NCBI GenBank assembly: GCA_031772625.1
Contig: CM062819.1
Coordinates: forward strand, 822,593,503 to 822,657,502
Source: Pinus tabuliformis
Lineage: Eukaryota > Streptophyta > Pinopsida > Pinales > Pinaceae
Length of the DNA: 64,000 bases
Direction: 5' to 3'
Below the pieces are notes generated by a model. The model was not told the origin of the DNA and searched no databases. It worked only from the letters and a program-made list of their open reading frames with translations. Shown here piece by piece: positions 31,934-43,803 of this stretch (within the stretch, counting starts at the first letter, position 1; every line of letters begins with the position of its first letter). The position numbers and the translations under genes were made by a program.

Positions 31934-33760
31934 ACGTCGAGTTCGAGACCATATCGCATATCGCAATCGGTGGGGTCCCGGGGCTTATATATATATGGCG
32001 CTCCCCTATACTCTGGACCCAATGGTTTATTAACCGCGATATATATATGTTTCGGGTCTGGGACCCATCGCTTATCGCTATCGGCGGGGTCCGGGATCTA
32101 TATATATGGCACACCATAACCACCCGGACCCGCCGATGATTATAAAGCCAGGCATATAAATTTTCAAGTCCGCCCCAACGGCCAGACTCGGGGTTTCCCC
32201 GTATATTCTTATGTTTTCGAAAAACATTGAAGTTGGGGCTTTTCAAAGGGAAATCATATATTGCGGACCCGCCAGGGCTATTAAGTGCCATTTACATATA
32301 TTTCAGGTCCGCCTACTCTGATCCTCCACCATTGATCTACCCCTCGTGGATCCAACAATCCATGCAGATTTCGGGTGAACTAGTTGCTCAAGGAATACCC
32401 GCCCGAAAAGCGGTATCCTCTTTCCTCCTAGCTGCCACGTGTCGTTTGAAGAATGGAATCGGGGCCATCCTTGCAATACCGGTTACCACTTATGACCCCT
32501 TCCGAAATACCATTCGATTCTGTGTTTTACGGTGATTTTCAATATAAACCGAGTTTTTTCTTGCGGGAGTTAATCTATGCAGAAATTTAAAAATCAAAGG
32601 CCGATTCTTTCACGTTTGATGTAATAAACGTTCAATAGAGGCAAGACTTATGTTTTAAAGCATTTCTGTTGTATTTTTATAAGCATGACTGGTGTCTATT
32701 ATTTCTGCAGGCAAGGAGTAATGGATGCATAAGCGGATCCGTAGAACCCTTATATGCAGATGTGTTTTGTTGAAAGAGTCGGCCTTTGGCATTCTCAATC
32801 GGTTTCCAAGTGTTGCTTGCATATTTCGAAAGCAAAACTGCCCCAGATCTCATCATGAAGAGATGACACACAGTGATCCTCTTCTAATCAACACCTACTC
32901 ATTTCCCCAGGAAATGAACCATTCCAGTGACCAGAGACTCCTTCTACGTGTTAGCGGTGACACTGATGGATCTACCTTTGTGTATTCTGATCAGTATATT
33001 GAAAAGAATAGGGGAAGACCAAAGGTCAGGGGGCCTGAGGCATAAATACTACCTCCAGATAGGAGAGAAGAGCTTTTTGTTTGGAGAAAACAGTTTTGAT
33101 TTATTGTGAATAAAGAGGATTGTTTGGTTCGAGAAGGAGCCGATTGTTTCCAATTTGTTTCCCCTTTATCTAAGATGTTTAGAATCAATGTGTTGTTGCT
33201 GGTATGAAAACAAATGTGATTTTCTTTGTGCACATTGATAACTAACTGCTCATGGTTATTCCTGGTTATTTGAATGTGATTCAATAGCATTAATAATTCA
33301 TGAAAGGTTGTTGATTCCAGACTTGTTAAACATCAGTTGCAAGTGTTATTTGTATGGACTGGAATGTATATTCCTGTATAAGTAATGGCATTGTGATTAG
33401 GATTTAATACAGCGTTGTTCTTAAGTGGACCAGTAATTGATTCATTTGGACTTGGGATTTATGTATGATGTTTAACCTGCGTTTGTTTTGCCCCTGCAGG
33501 ATAGACTAGGATAATTAGGGCTAGATTAGAGTAGTTAGAAGTAGTGTAGATAGGATTTAATACACAGTGGTTAGCTATTTTATTTTGTTGATTTGATTAA
33601 AGTCTTCTTCCCATAAGCAATCTTTCAACACCTGTTACAGTTCACGAGGTCCCTTAAAACCCATTGGAACTAGCCATCCCAAACGAAAGCAGGCCTAATT
33701 GGGGTCTTTGATCGGGTTAGTTCCCCTTTGTCGGTATAGTGAAAGTTAGCCATATCAACA
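31168..33760 (+). repeat. E7 5' LTR with palindromic repeat array
   Basis: Ends ATATCAACA. Positions 31503 to about 32330 are a seven-unit array: each unit opens with a CGGACCCG-like word, then TATTAACC-type and (TA)n DNA, and most carry the complementary CGGGTCCG-like word. Units alternate A-A-B, A-A-B, A with a super-period near 380 bp. AT microsatellites lie at about 31642-31669 and 31910-31931. The right LTR preserves the array. Confidence 0.85.
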
Positions 33761-33762
33761 AA

Positions 33763-33780
33763 TTGGCGCTAGAAGGAGGG
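33763..33780 (+). other. E7 primer-binding site
   Basis: TTGGCGCTAGAAGGAGGG two bases after the 5' LTR, the TGGCGC-type PBS common in Tat/Athila-like elements. The tRNA partner was not determined. Confidence 0.6.
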
Positions 33781-33852
33781 CCTGAACCGCCGTCCACAGC
33801 TTTTTAAGATTTCATCTATAAGTACCACGCATGGATTCAAAAAGATTAATAC

Positions 33853-35262
33853 ATGGATTATGAAGGTCGAAAAGACCCTTCCTCTCATTCGGAAAAGCCT
33901 CATTTCGAAGAAGAGACACTGTGGGAGTATCCTGTCCCTCAGGAACAACCAGTCATAAGACTTACTCAAGCTTATGCTCGTTCCCTATCACAGCTCCCTA
34001 TCTTTCAATCTTTACCTCCGACAGCAAAAAGAAAACCAAGGGTTTATCACATAAATGAAGAGACATTTGCAGCCCCTTCTCTTGAAGCATCTGAAGGCAA
34101 TCCCTAGCCTGATTTGGAAAATCCTAATGAAGAAACCCTCAACCAGAACATCCCTATCCTCGATATGGCTAATATTCCTCAACCGGGTGGAAACCAACTC
34201 CCACCTCCTCCGGAGGCACTACCTCCCTGGCTCGCTCAGGATGCTGTGGCGATACCTGGGTAGCAACATCCCTTACCCAAGAATGCAGAAAAAGTACTGC
34301 CTAAATTCGACCCTGAGCAGGGAGACACCACTGAAAACCATATCAATTCGTTCTTCCTAGTCGTGTGCATGCTAGGGATAGTTGATCAAGATATAATTTG
34401 TCACTTATTCCCTTTTACCCTGATTGGTGCAGCTTCCACATGGTACTTTAGCCTGAGAACAGGATCAATCACTTCGTGGGCTGCCTTTCAACAGGCCTTT
34501 TTAGACAAGTATGGCGATGACAAAACCCCTGCGGCCTTAGTTCTAGAACTATCCCATTTGAAAATGGAAACCAAAGAAAAGGTCAAGGATTTTAACATCC
34601 GGTTCAACACCTTGTTCAACAGAATCCCAGCCACCGCTAGACCTACTGAGGAGGTGCTCATGGAATTCTACATCACTGCTCTCCCTGTCCCTACTGCGAT
34701 GTGGGTCAAGAGGAGTAATGCACAAACCTTACAAGGTGCTATCGATGAAGCAGTAAAAGTCGAGAATGAAATGCTCAGTCTCACAGCATGCCACCCTACA
34801 ACTGGAGAAAAGAAAGCCTCTCAGGCATCCAAGAAGAATAATGGGAGTGATAACAAGGGGGCTGAAACCAAAGAAAAGGATACCACAGATGTAGAAGGTC
34901 TGCATCGGATCATTAAGAAGTTGGCAAATGCAGTCATCAATATGAAAAGGAATTCTGTAGAGAGTACAAGCGGCAGTGTAGGAGAGTATAACAACAGGAA
35001 ACCTTTCCATCGTAAGAAGGCAAAAGGTGGTCATGGTCCACTTGCACTACCTGCTCCACCCAATGAAGGGAATTTAAATACAGAAGAGCTGGCTCTTATC
35101 GGATTGCTCCTTAACCAAGAAAAACCTATAGTGGAGCTAGAGCCAGAACAAGAAGATGAGGAAGAATACCAAGTAGAGGAGCCCTTGGAAGAAGAATCTC
35201 AAATCAATGCACTGTGGGATTTCTATACAAACGAGAACGAGATGACCAAGGAGACAATATGA
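33853..35262 (+). pseudogene. E7 gag
   Basis: One reading frame with two in-frame TAG stops (34105-34107, 34261-34263). The N-terminal ~135 residues are Pro-rich linker. The Retrotrans_gag core starts near 34300 (KFDPEQGDTTENHINSFF) and includes AASTWYFSL and FQQAFLDKYGD, then KVKDFNIRFNTLFNRIP. The C-terminal third is charged, with a basic segment (NNRKPFHRKKAKGG) and an acidic tail (EQEDEEEYQVEE). No zinc knuckle is seen. Pol follows in the next frame. Confidence 0.85.
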
Positions 35263-35357
35263 CAGAGATCCATACTAATGAAATCCACACACGAAGCAAG
35301 GGGCCACTTACGGGTGCGATGAAGCCTGTAGATTAGACCAAGAAACATGTTCGCCCT

Positions 35358-36329
35358 GTGAATGCACCCGCTCCCAAAGTCCTTATTGAGAAGGGTAGAT
35401 CTAGTGGTCAGTCCAAGAATACCCCAGTAGCAAACCATCCAAAGAAAGAAAATGCATCTCCCACTACAATAAAGGCGACTCAAAATGGTAAGGTCCCTCC
35501 TAAGAATGGCAAAACAGGTATGTTCACTCTGCCCTATCATGTTTATAACATTGATTACAATATTGTGGACGATCTTAAGAAATCTAGGGCTAATATCACA
35601 TACTTTGATTTGTTGAAATTAACGCAACAAAGAGATTTGCTCTTGAAAGCTATGAATGAGCGGAACTGCAAAACTCCCACCATCACAGATTGCCAAATCC
35701 AAAAGTCAGTCTCTAGACCTGTTAGTACTCCCAACACAGCCCAAAAGCCAACAGCCATGGAAGCCATCTTATCAAAATTGAATCAAAACCCCCAAGATGT
35801 CAGTGCAGCCATGATAGGGAGGATATCTAAATCCATGACTCCACCTTTCCTTATCACATTTGAAATCCTAAACATGAACATACACAATTTCTTGGTAGAT
35901 TCCTGTGCCTCGTCCATTGTGATGCCTTATGCTGTTGCCAAAACACTGCATGCAATACCTGAGAAAACTGGAACTCGAATTATGCAATTAGATAGGACAA
36001 ATGTGAAAGTGATTGAGGAGTTGAAAGATGTGTTGATTCGGATGGCTGCTAAACCACAGTACACACAAGTCATTGATATAGTGGTAGTCGATATACCCGA
36101 GGCTTATGGAATGCTGCTTAGTAGGGATTGGTCAGCAAAACTCAATGGATATTTCTCAACTGATTGGTCCCATCTCTTGTTGCCTCAGAAGGGAAAAGGT
36201 GATATGCCGAGAGTTGATCGAGAAAGATACATGAAGTATGTGGTAACTAAACTAAATGGTCCCAATCAACCTGTAATGTTTACCAACTCCATCCTTGGGA
36301 ACTATAGTTTCAATGTTTATGCTACATAA
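35358..36329 (+). pseudogene. E7 protease region of pol
   Basis: After a low-complexity linker and the SRANITYFDLLKLTQQRDLL segment, an aspartic protease domain appears with the active-site loop FLVDSCASSIVMP (Asp kept, the usual Gly replaced by Cys), and later VVVDIPEAYGMLLSRDW. It ends at TAA 36327-36329, but the same frame stays open on the other side, so this is a single nonsense change inside a continuous pol frame. Confidence 0.82.
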
Positions 36330-36371
36330 ACTTGTTTTGGAGAATTCCATGCAGAAATAGTTGAAGAAACT

Positions 36372-36900
36372 TTGACATACACACAGTTGGAAACTCCCTC
36401 CCATAATCCAACTTATGAACTACCCTGTATTATAGTAGATGATAGGACTAATTTCATAGATAGCAGTTCAATTGATGTAACATTAGATTCTTTATTTTGG
36501 ACACTCTATTTTGATGGCTCTAACTGCCTTGAAGGTGCAAGTGCTGGGAGCATTCTTATTGACCCGCAAGGGAACCAACATTTGATGGCCAGCCAGTTGG
36601 AGTTTGCATGCACTAACAACATAGCAGAATATGAAGGCTTGCCGCAGGGCCTAAAGAAAGCCATTGATATGAAGGTGAAAAAACTTAAAGTCTTCGGTGA
36701 CTCACAGATAATCATGGATCAGGTAAGGAAGAGGATACACTGCAATTCGCCACACCTGGTAAGGTACCAGCATGAGGTATGGAGCTTAATTGACAATTTT
36801 GATTCTTTTAATATCACACACATACCTCGAGGGCAAAACCAAGATGCCGATCTGATGGCTAGTATGGCTGCTAAACTTTTGCCTGATTTTAGATTAAAGA
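36372..36900 (+). pseudogene. E7 archaeal-type RNase H domain (before RT)
   Basis: The domain runs from about 36495 to 36890: LYFDGSNCLEGASAGSILI, NNIAEYEGLPQGLK, VFGDSQIIMDQV and GQNQDADLMASMA. The four acidic residues of the RNase H catalytic set (D, E, D, D) are all in place. Its position between protease and RT differs from the RT-gRH-aRH-integrase order known for Tat/Ogre elements of flowering plants. The enzyme would digest RNA in RNA/DNA hybrids during cDNA synthesis. Confidence 0.82.
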
Positions 36901-37826
36901 AGAATAAATGTTATGTTGAATTGATTTTTAGACCATCCGTGCTTGATAACATCTCAAATTGGCAGGTGTTCGAAGATGACGAGCAAATCCTTGAGTTCCT
37001 GCACTGCGAGAAGACTTTCAAGAATGCAGTCATCGATGAAGAAAAACATGATAAGCTTATGAATGAGAGGGAAGGTGAAGAAAAGGATCAGTTCAATACA
37101 ATCCCCAAGTCAATTGTCAAGATGGAGGACTTGTATGACCTATATGATAAATTCAAGAAGCCAACTAATTGCAAAACGCATAGCTCATCCATGAAGTACG
37201 AATCAGTCAACCTTGGGACCAAAGAAGACCCAAAAATTGTTAATTTGGGCTTGGGGTGCTCTCCACAAGAAAAGGTTGCATTTGTCAAGCTATTTAAAGA
37301 ATACAAGGACGTCTTTGCATGGACATATGGAGACCTAAAAACCTTTGATACCAACATTATGCAGCATGTGATTCCTTTAGAAAAGGAGGCTAAGCCCTAC
37401 CAACAAAAGCTGCGTAAGATGCATCCAAGCCTAGAACCATTGGTGAAGAAAGAATTAAACAAAATGTTGGATGCTAAAATCATTTTTCTTGTCAGACACA
37501 CACGCTGGGTAGCCAATCTTGTGCCAGTAAGGAAGAAAAATGGAGATATCAGGCTGTGTATCGATTTCAGAAACCTAAACAAAGCATCGCAAAAGGATAA
37601 CTATCTTGTCCCCTCTATGGAACACATCCTTCAGTGCGTTTCTGGGTCTGAAATGTTGTCCCTATTAGATGGGTTTTTAGGATATAATCAAGTATTGGTA
37701 TCTCATGGGGATCAGCTGAAGACAACCTTCAACACTAAATGGGGCACCTACACATATCGTAAAATGCCTTTTGGACTTATTAATGTGGGCGTGACATCCC
37801 AGAGAGCTATGGACATAGCTTTCTGA
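36901..37826 (+). pseudogene. E7 connector and reverse transcriptase, N-terminal half
   Basis: A variable connector with SNWQVFEDDEQILEFL is followed by the pre-RT region (DVFAWTYGDLKTFD) and RT fingers/palm: VRKKNGDIRLCIDFRNLN, SLLDGFLGYNQV, YRKMPFGLINVG. It stops at TGA 37824-37826 after MDIAF, with the same frame continuing. The TGA sits where an Arg (CGA) is likely, which suggests a C-to-T change. Confidence 0.88.
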
Positions 37827-38690
37827 GTGTTGATTAACAGATCAGTAGTGGTTTACATGGATGACATCATTGTGTATTCATATAAGAGAAGGGATCATAT
37901 TTATTACCTGAGACAGATTTTCGAAAGATGCAGAAGATATGGAATATCATTGAATCCCAAGAAGAGCATCTTTGCAGTCACAGAAGGGAAACTACTAGGT
38001 TATATCCTCTCTAAAGAAGGGATTGTTATTGATCCTAAAAGAATAGAGACCATCATGAGAATACAACCCCCTACAAATAAGAATGCCATGCAATCCTTCT
38101 TCGGGAAGATCAATTTCGTTAGAAAATTTGTCTCAGGTTTCACGGAAATAGTGCGCCCCATGCAGCTAATGATGAAGAAAGACGTTGTGTATAAATGGAG
38201 CGATGAAGCTAAGAAAGCATTTCGGCAAATCAAGGAAGCCATCACTGAAGCTCCTGCATTGGTCAGCCCCAATTTCAACAAGGAATTCTTCTTGTACAAT
38301 TTTGCTTCTAATGTTTCATATGCTGCAATACTCACTCAGAAAAATAATGAAGGCAACGAAGTCCCTATTTCTTATATGAGCTCTAATCTCCAAGGGGCAG
38401 AACTCAACTACCCAAACGTGGAGAAACAGGGCTTTGCAGTTTTCAAGGCCGTAAAACATTTCCACCCTTATTTACTAAAGGCCAGGACCAAAGTAATCGT
38501 TCCCCATCCTGTTATAAGAGCCCTCTTCATGCAGAAGGAAATGGGTGAACAGAGAGGGAATTGGATAACCGCCCTTCAAGAGTTTGACCTCGAGATTAAG
38601 CCGACAGAGGTAGTTCGAGGGCAGGGACTTTGTAGGCTAGCAGCAGAAGCCTTGGCGGATAAAGGAGCGTCCGAAGAACCAAAAACGTAG
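37827..38690 (+). pseudogene. E7 reverse transcriptase C-terminal half and native RNase H
   Basis: Begins at the catalytic box VVYMDDIIVYS, then thumb (LNPKKSIFAV, LLGYILSKEGIVIDPKRIE) and the gypsy-type RNase H (FFLYNFASNVSYAAILTQ... ISYMSSNLQGAELNYP). In the RNase H the first expected Asp positions read Asn (LYNFASN), so this domain looks catalytically dead. This is common in elements carrying a second RNase H. The frame is closed by TAG 38688-38690 and reopens at once. Confidence 0.88.
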
Positions 38691-39836
38691 AGCATGAAAT
38701 ATGCACAAATGGAATTCAGAGAAGAGCCCCTATGGATTAACGAAGCCCTAATGTATGAGCGAGAAACATCGGAAGCCCTTTTGGACCCTCAGTCATGGTA
38801 CTATGGCATATGCTTCTATCTGGTACAGGGATCATGTCCTGAACACATGGATGCATCACAAGGGAGAGCACTCAGATTGAAATCCAATCAATATCATTTG
38901 GCCAATAACATATTATACAAAAAAAATTATGATGGAATCTAGCTGAGATGTTTGGAAAAGGATGATGCCGACCATGTCTTGAAAGAAATGCATGACGGCC
39001 CAGCGAGTGGTCACTATGGCGGAGAGACCACTGCTCACAAAATACTAAGAGCCAGATATTATTGGCCCACAGTGTTCAGAGACTCGCATGCCTATGCTCG
39101 CAAATGCAAGGTGTGTCAAACTGCCGCGGGACGAGAAAGAAAGCCTGTTGTCCCCCTCAGGCCCGTTATGGTTTGTCGCCCATTCCAGCAAGGGGACCTA
39201 GATGTCATCAGCGAGATCACCCCAAACTCTTCGCAGCAACATAAGTATATACTCACAGCGACCAACTACTTCACCAGATGGACTGAAGCCATCTCGCTTC
39301 GAAAGGTAAATGAAGATGAGGTAATATCATTTATTGAGAAATTCATTATCAACAGGTATGGCATCCCTGACGCTCTTGTATTTGATAATGCTTCTTACTT
39401 TTCATCACTGAAATTGACTGAGTTTGCTATTGATAAATCAATCCACATGAGGTATTCATCAAACTATTACCCCCAGGGAAACGGAGTTGCAGAGTCTTCA
39501 AATAAAAACCTTATCTGCATAATCCACAAGTCTGTCGCTGACAACCAGAGGAACTGGCACAACGCCCTAACAAATGCCCTTTGGGCCGATAGGGTCACCC
39601 CAAAAGTGGCCTTAGGAAACTCCCCATACTTCCTCGTCTATGGACAAGAAGCCATCCTGCCTCCCAACATTACCCTTCCCTCTTTACAGCTCTCCCAAGC
39701 TTCAAGAGGAACCCCTTCAGCCTTACTCCAAGAAAGGATCAACCAACTAGTGAAGTTGGAGGAATTGAGAGAGAAAGCCAGAAATAAATTCAAAAATCAC
39801 CAAATGATTGTGAAAGATGGTTTGATCATCATTTGA
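38691..39836 (+). pseudogene. E7 integrase
   Basis: After a linker (to TAG 38940-38942) comes the integrase: HHCC finger (HDGPASGHYGG... CKVCQTA), catalytic core with DLDVISEI, VFDNASYF and NGVAESSNKN, giving all three DDE acids. The usual Trp before the first Asp motif is altered (QQGDLDV). It ends NQLVKLEELREKARNKFKNHQ and is cut by a frameshift near 39800. The linker segment 38694-38942 keeps recognisable pol sequence. Confidence 0.88.
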
Positions 39837-40051
39837 CAGGAGATAAAGACTTCCAAATAGGAGAGCTATTCCTAAAATGGGACAAGTTGAGTGAGCCAAA
39901 GGGTAAACACACAAAATTCCAACACTTATGGCTGGGCCCATTCCAAGTTGAGGAGAAGATTGGTCAGGGAACTTACAAATTGAAAACTTTACAGGGAGAA
40001 ACTGAAAAACTCCCTATTAATGGCCAACATCTCAAGAGATACTTCCAATAG
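39800..40051 (+). pseudogene. E7 integrase C-terminal domain in shifted frame
   Basis: The shifted frame encodes LTGDKDFQIGELFLKWDKL, then WLGPFQVEEKIGQGTYKLKTL and ends PINGQHLKRYFQ, the SH3-like C-terminal domain of gypsy integrases. No chromodomain follows, which separates E7 from chromoviruses E3 and E6. Confidence 0.82.
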
Positions 40052-41279
40052 CCACCACATGGTGGTTACCTCCTGAGTAGGTTAGAATTCATTTTATTTT
40101 TGCGGTTAGTTTGGTTGCATTTTTGTCTTTTCCTTCTGTTTTATGCAGAGCTTATTTTCCTGCTATTTTGGAATAACAGTCCTTTTCAGCCAACTGATTT
40201 CGGCCCTCCCATCCTGTTCTTACCTTTCTCAGATTTGCCCTCATTCACCACCTTCAGCCTTTCCCTTCCTCATTAACCTGTTGATGATTCTGTTGTTTCT
40301 AAATCCATCATTACCTTGCAAATCAAACAAATTTTCAATAAGCCCATGAGAACTTGCAAATCAGCGGTGGAATGCAAACTGAAACCACTCATTGGCATCT
40401 GTTAGGAACTATGTGAGATTTGTTGATAACTTGGATATTTGGAGCATGTAGGGGCATCCTTATAAATCAAAAAAATGTGTAACTACAACTGGACTGGCAT
40501 GAAGGAACACTGCATTTTAAAATCCCACTCAGACCTAGCCTATACTTGTTTGTAAGGTTTGCAGTCATTCTCCATTAGTCCCATCCACCACACTAAGTTT
40601 CCCAATACATGTCATCTACAAGTAAACCTCCTTTCATGGGCTAAACTCACTGTCATATACCTATGGCAAATCCAATTGTGCTCTAGTCCTTGTGCCTGAA
40701 ACTGGAAGGACTTATTTAAAAAGAAAATGAAATGTCAGGTCCTTGTGCCAACCTGGAAGGATAGGTTGTTTGGGAAGCCGGTTAGAGTAGGGACTGTTGC
40801 TGAGCTCAGAGTATCGATTGATACAGCAAGCCCAACCTTGCTTAAGCGGTTTAAAAATATGGCAAGATCCATGACTGTGCCCCATTCAATCATATGAAAA
40901 TACAGCACTAAAATTCTTATATAAAGTGCAGACAAACATATTATATCAAGTTTGATGAACAATAAAGAGCTGAGGTACACACCTAAACAGGTATGGACAT
41001 ACTAGTGATGGCCCCAAAAGGATTTTTGAAAGTGGGAAACAAGTAAAGGGAGGTCAATAAACCCCACAATACTGCCATTGGATAATGCCTGTCAAAATCC
41101 TATTAGTAAGTAAAAGCTATTTGTCTCTATCCCACCTAAAGCAACTAATGTAGAAGTGGAACCCATGCTTGTCCATCTATATAGTCTGCATTTCAAGTTT
41201 ATCCTAACACCCTGATGTTCTATTGACCCCAGGTTTATTTGGAAACAGAGATAACTGGTTCGCCCAGCAGTTTGCCATT
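40052..41279 (+). other. E7 spacer between pol and 3' LTR
   Basis: About 1.2 kb. A short plus-strand frame (40143-40349) rich in hydrophobic residues is not convincing as a gene, and no env-like motif is seen. No clear PPT was found directly before 41280. Confidence 0.5.
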
Positions 41280-43803
41280 TGTTGTGGCCACAACCACCAC
41301 CCTATCAAAACTTGCCTTGGCAGCAATTTTGAATGGGTCCCCTTTAGTCCCAAAGACTTTAACTCGTTGCCAAGCCAAATTTTCAGTTCTTAATGGTCAA
41401 GACCCCCCTTTTTAATCCCTGCTGCACGGTCCATTCATCACCCAGCCTAGCCCTCCATCCATTCCCTCAGCCCTCAAAACCTTCCATCACATCATTTTTC
41501 CCATTATAGCTCTTTATAGCGGAAATGATCAAAATCATGCATAAACCCCTCTTTTTCACCTATCGCTATCAACATTGAAATGTAACACATACATGGCTTC
41601 TGGACCCGACGGTTCTATTAACCAAAATGCATGTATTTCGGGTCTGGAGCCCCATCGCTTATCGCTATCGGCCATGCCCAGGGCTTATATATATATATAT
41701 ACCAAACTGATGGCTTTATTAACCACGATATATATATCGGGTCTGGAGCCCATCGCAATATCACAATCAACCCAACCCAAAGCTTTTATATAAGGCGCAC
41801 CACTGTTTGCCGGACCCGCCGATTATTATGAACTGGAGCGTATATCATTTCAAGTCCGGCCCTATGGTCGGACATGGTTTTCCTATATATTCTTTTGTTT
41901 TTCGAAAAAACATTGAAGTCCTGGTTTTCAAAGGCAAGCCTATTATTATGAACCCGTCGGCGGTATTAACACATATATATATACACGTCTGGTCTGGGAC
42001 CATATCGCAATCGGTAGGGTCCCGGGGCTTATATATATATGGCGCTCCCCTATACTCCGGACCTGACGGTTTATTAACCACAATATATATATGTTTTGAG
42101 TCTGGGACCCATCACTTATTGCTATCAGTGGGGTCTGGGATCTAGATATATGGCGCACCATAACCACCCAGACCTGTCGATGATTATAAAGCTGGGCATA
42201 TAAATTTTCAAGTCTGCCCCAATGGCCGAACTCGGGGTTTCCCCGTATATTCCTACGTTTTCAAAAAACATTGGAGTTGGGACTTTTCGAAGGGAAATCA
42301 TATATTGCGGACCCGCCAGGGCTATTAATTTCCATTTACATATATTTTGGGTCCGCCTACTCCGATCCTCCACTATTGATCTACCCCTCGTGGATCCAAT
42401 GGTCCACGCAGATTTCGGGTGAACTAGTTGCTCGAGGAATACCCGCCCGAAAAGCGGTATCCTCTTTCCTCCTAGCTGCCACGTGTCATTTGAAGAATGG
42501 AATCGGGGCCATCCTCGCAATACCGGTTACCACTTATGACCCCTTCTGAAATACCATCCGGTTCTGTGTTTTACGGTGATTTTCAATATAAACCGAGTTT
42601 TTCTTGCGGGACTTAATCTATGCATAAATTTAAAAATCAGGGGCCGATTCTTTCACGTTTGATGTAATAAACGTTCAATAGAGGCAAGACTTATGTTTTA
42701 AAGCATTTCTGTTGTATTTTTATAAGCATGACTGGTGTCTATTATTTCTGCAGGCAAGGAGTAACGGATGCATAAGCGGATCCGGAGAACCCTTATATGC
42801 GGATGTGTTCTGTTGAAAGAGTCGGCCTTTGGCATTCTCAATCGGTTTCCAGGTGTTGCTTGCGTATTCCGAAAGCGAAACTACCCCAGATCTCATCATG
42901 AAGAGATGACACACAGTCATCCTCTTCTAATCAACACCTACTCATTTCCCCAGGAAATGAAGCGTTCCAGTGACCGGAGACTCCTTCTACGTGTCAGCAG
43001 TGACACTGATGGCTCTACCTCTGTGTATTCTGATCGGTATATTGAAAAGAATAGGGGAAGACGAAAGGTCAGGGGGCCTGAGGCATAAATACTACCTCCA
43101 GATAGGAGAGAAGGGCTTTTTGTTTGGAGAAAACAATTTTGATTTATTGTGAATAAAGAGGATTGTTTGGTTCGAGAAGGAGCCTGTTGTTTCCAATTTG
43201 TTTCCCCTTTATCTAATATGTTTAGAATCAGTGTGTTGTTGTTGGTATGAAGACAAATGTGATTTTCTTTGTGCACATTGATAACTAACTACTCATGGTT
43301 ATTCCTGGTTATTTGAATGTGATTCAATAGCATTAATAATTCATGGAAGGTTGTTGATTCCAGACTTGTTAAACATCAGTTGCAAGTGTTATTTGTATGG
43401 ACTGGAATGTATATTCTTGTATAAGTAATGGCATTGTGATTAGGATTTAATACAGGCTTGTTCTTAAGTGGACCAGTGATTGATTCATTTGGACTTGGGA
43501 TTTATGTATGATGTTTAACCTCTGTTTGTTTTGCCCTTGCAGGAGAGACTAGGATAATTAGGACTAGATTAGAGTAGTTAGAAGTAGTGTAGATAGGATT
43601 TAATACACAGTGGTTAGCTGTTTTATTTTGTTGATTTGATTGAAGCCTTCTTCCCAAAAGCAATCTTTCAACACCTTTTATAATTCACGGGGTCCCTTAA
43701 AACCCGTTGGAACTAGCCATCCCAAACGAAAGCAGGCCTAATTGGGGTCTGTGATCGGGTTAGTTCCCCTTTGTCGGTATAGCGAAAATTCACCATATCA
43801 ACA
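41280..43803 (+). repeat. E7 3' LTR
   Basis: 2524 bp with an intact TGTTG start. The AAB array is kept (about 41602-42370) but the AT tracts are much shorter than in the left copy, which explains most of the length difference. Confidence 0.85.

Larger units (their letters stand above)
31168..43803 (+). mobile_element. E7: Tat-like Ty3/gypsy element with RNase H upstream of RT
   Basis: LTRs 31168-33760 and 41280-43803 (about 2.5-2.6 kb), perfect TSD GGTAC (31163-31167, 43804-43808), 12.6 kb in total. TG tip is TA in the left copy. Internal order: PBS, gag, protease, archaeal-type RNase H, RT, native RNase H, integrase without chromodomain, 1.2 kb spacer. Long LTRs, absence of a chromodomain and the second RNase H place it near the Tat lineage. 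Gag is in one frame and pol in another; both are closed only by scattered stops and one late frameshift. Confidence 0.9.

Noticed and set aside
31503-32330. CRISPR-like appearance of regularly spaced repeats in the E7 LTR
   Set aside because: Units differ in length, spacers are themselves repeats (AAB), and the array is shared by both LTRs of a plant retrotransposon.
40143-40349. Possible env-like ORF after E7 integrase
   Set aside because: Only 68 codons, no signal peptide followed by an ectodomain and membrane anchor pattern that I could support.
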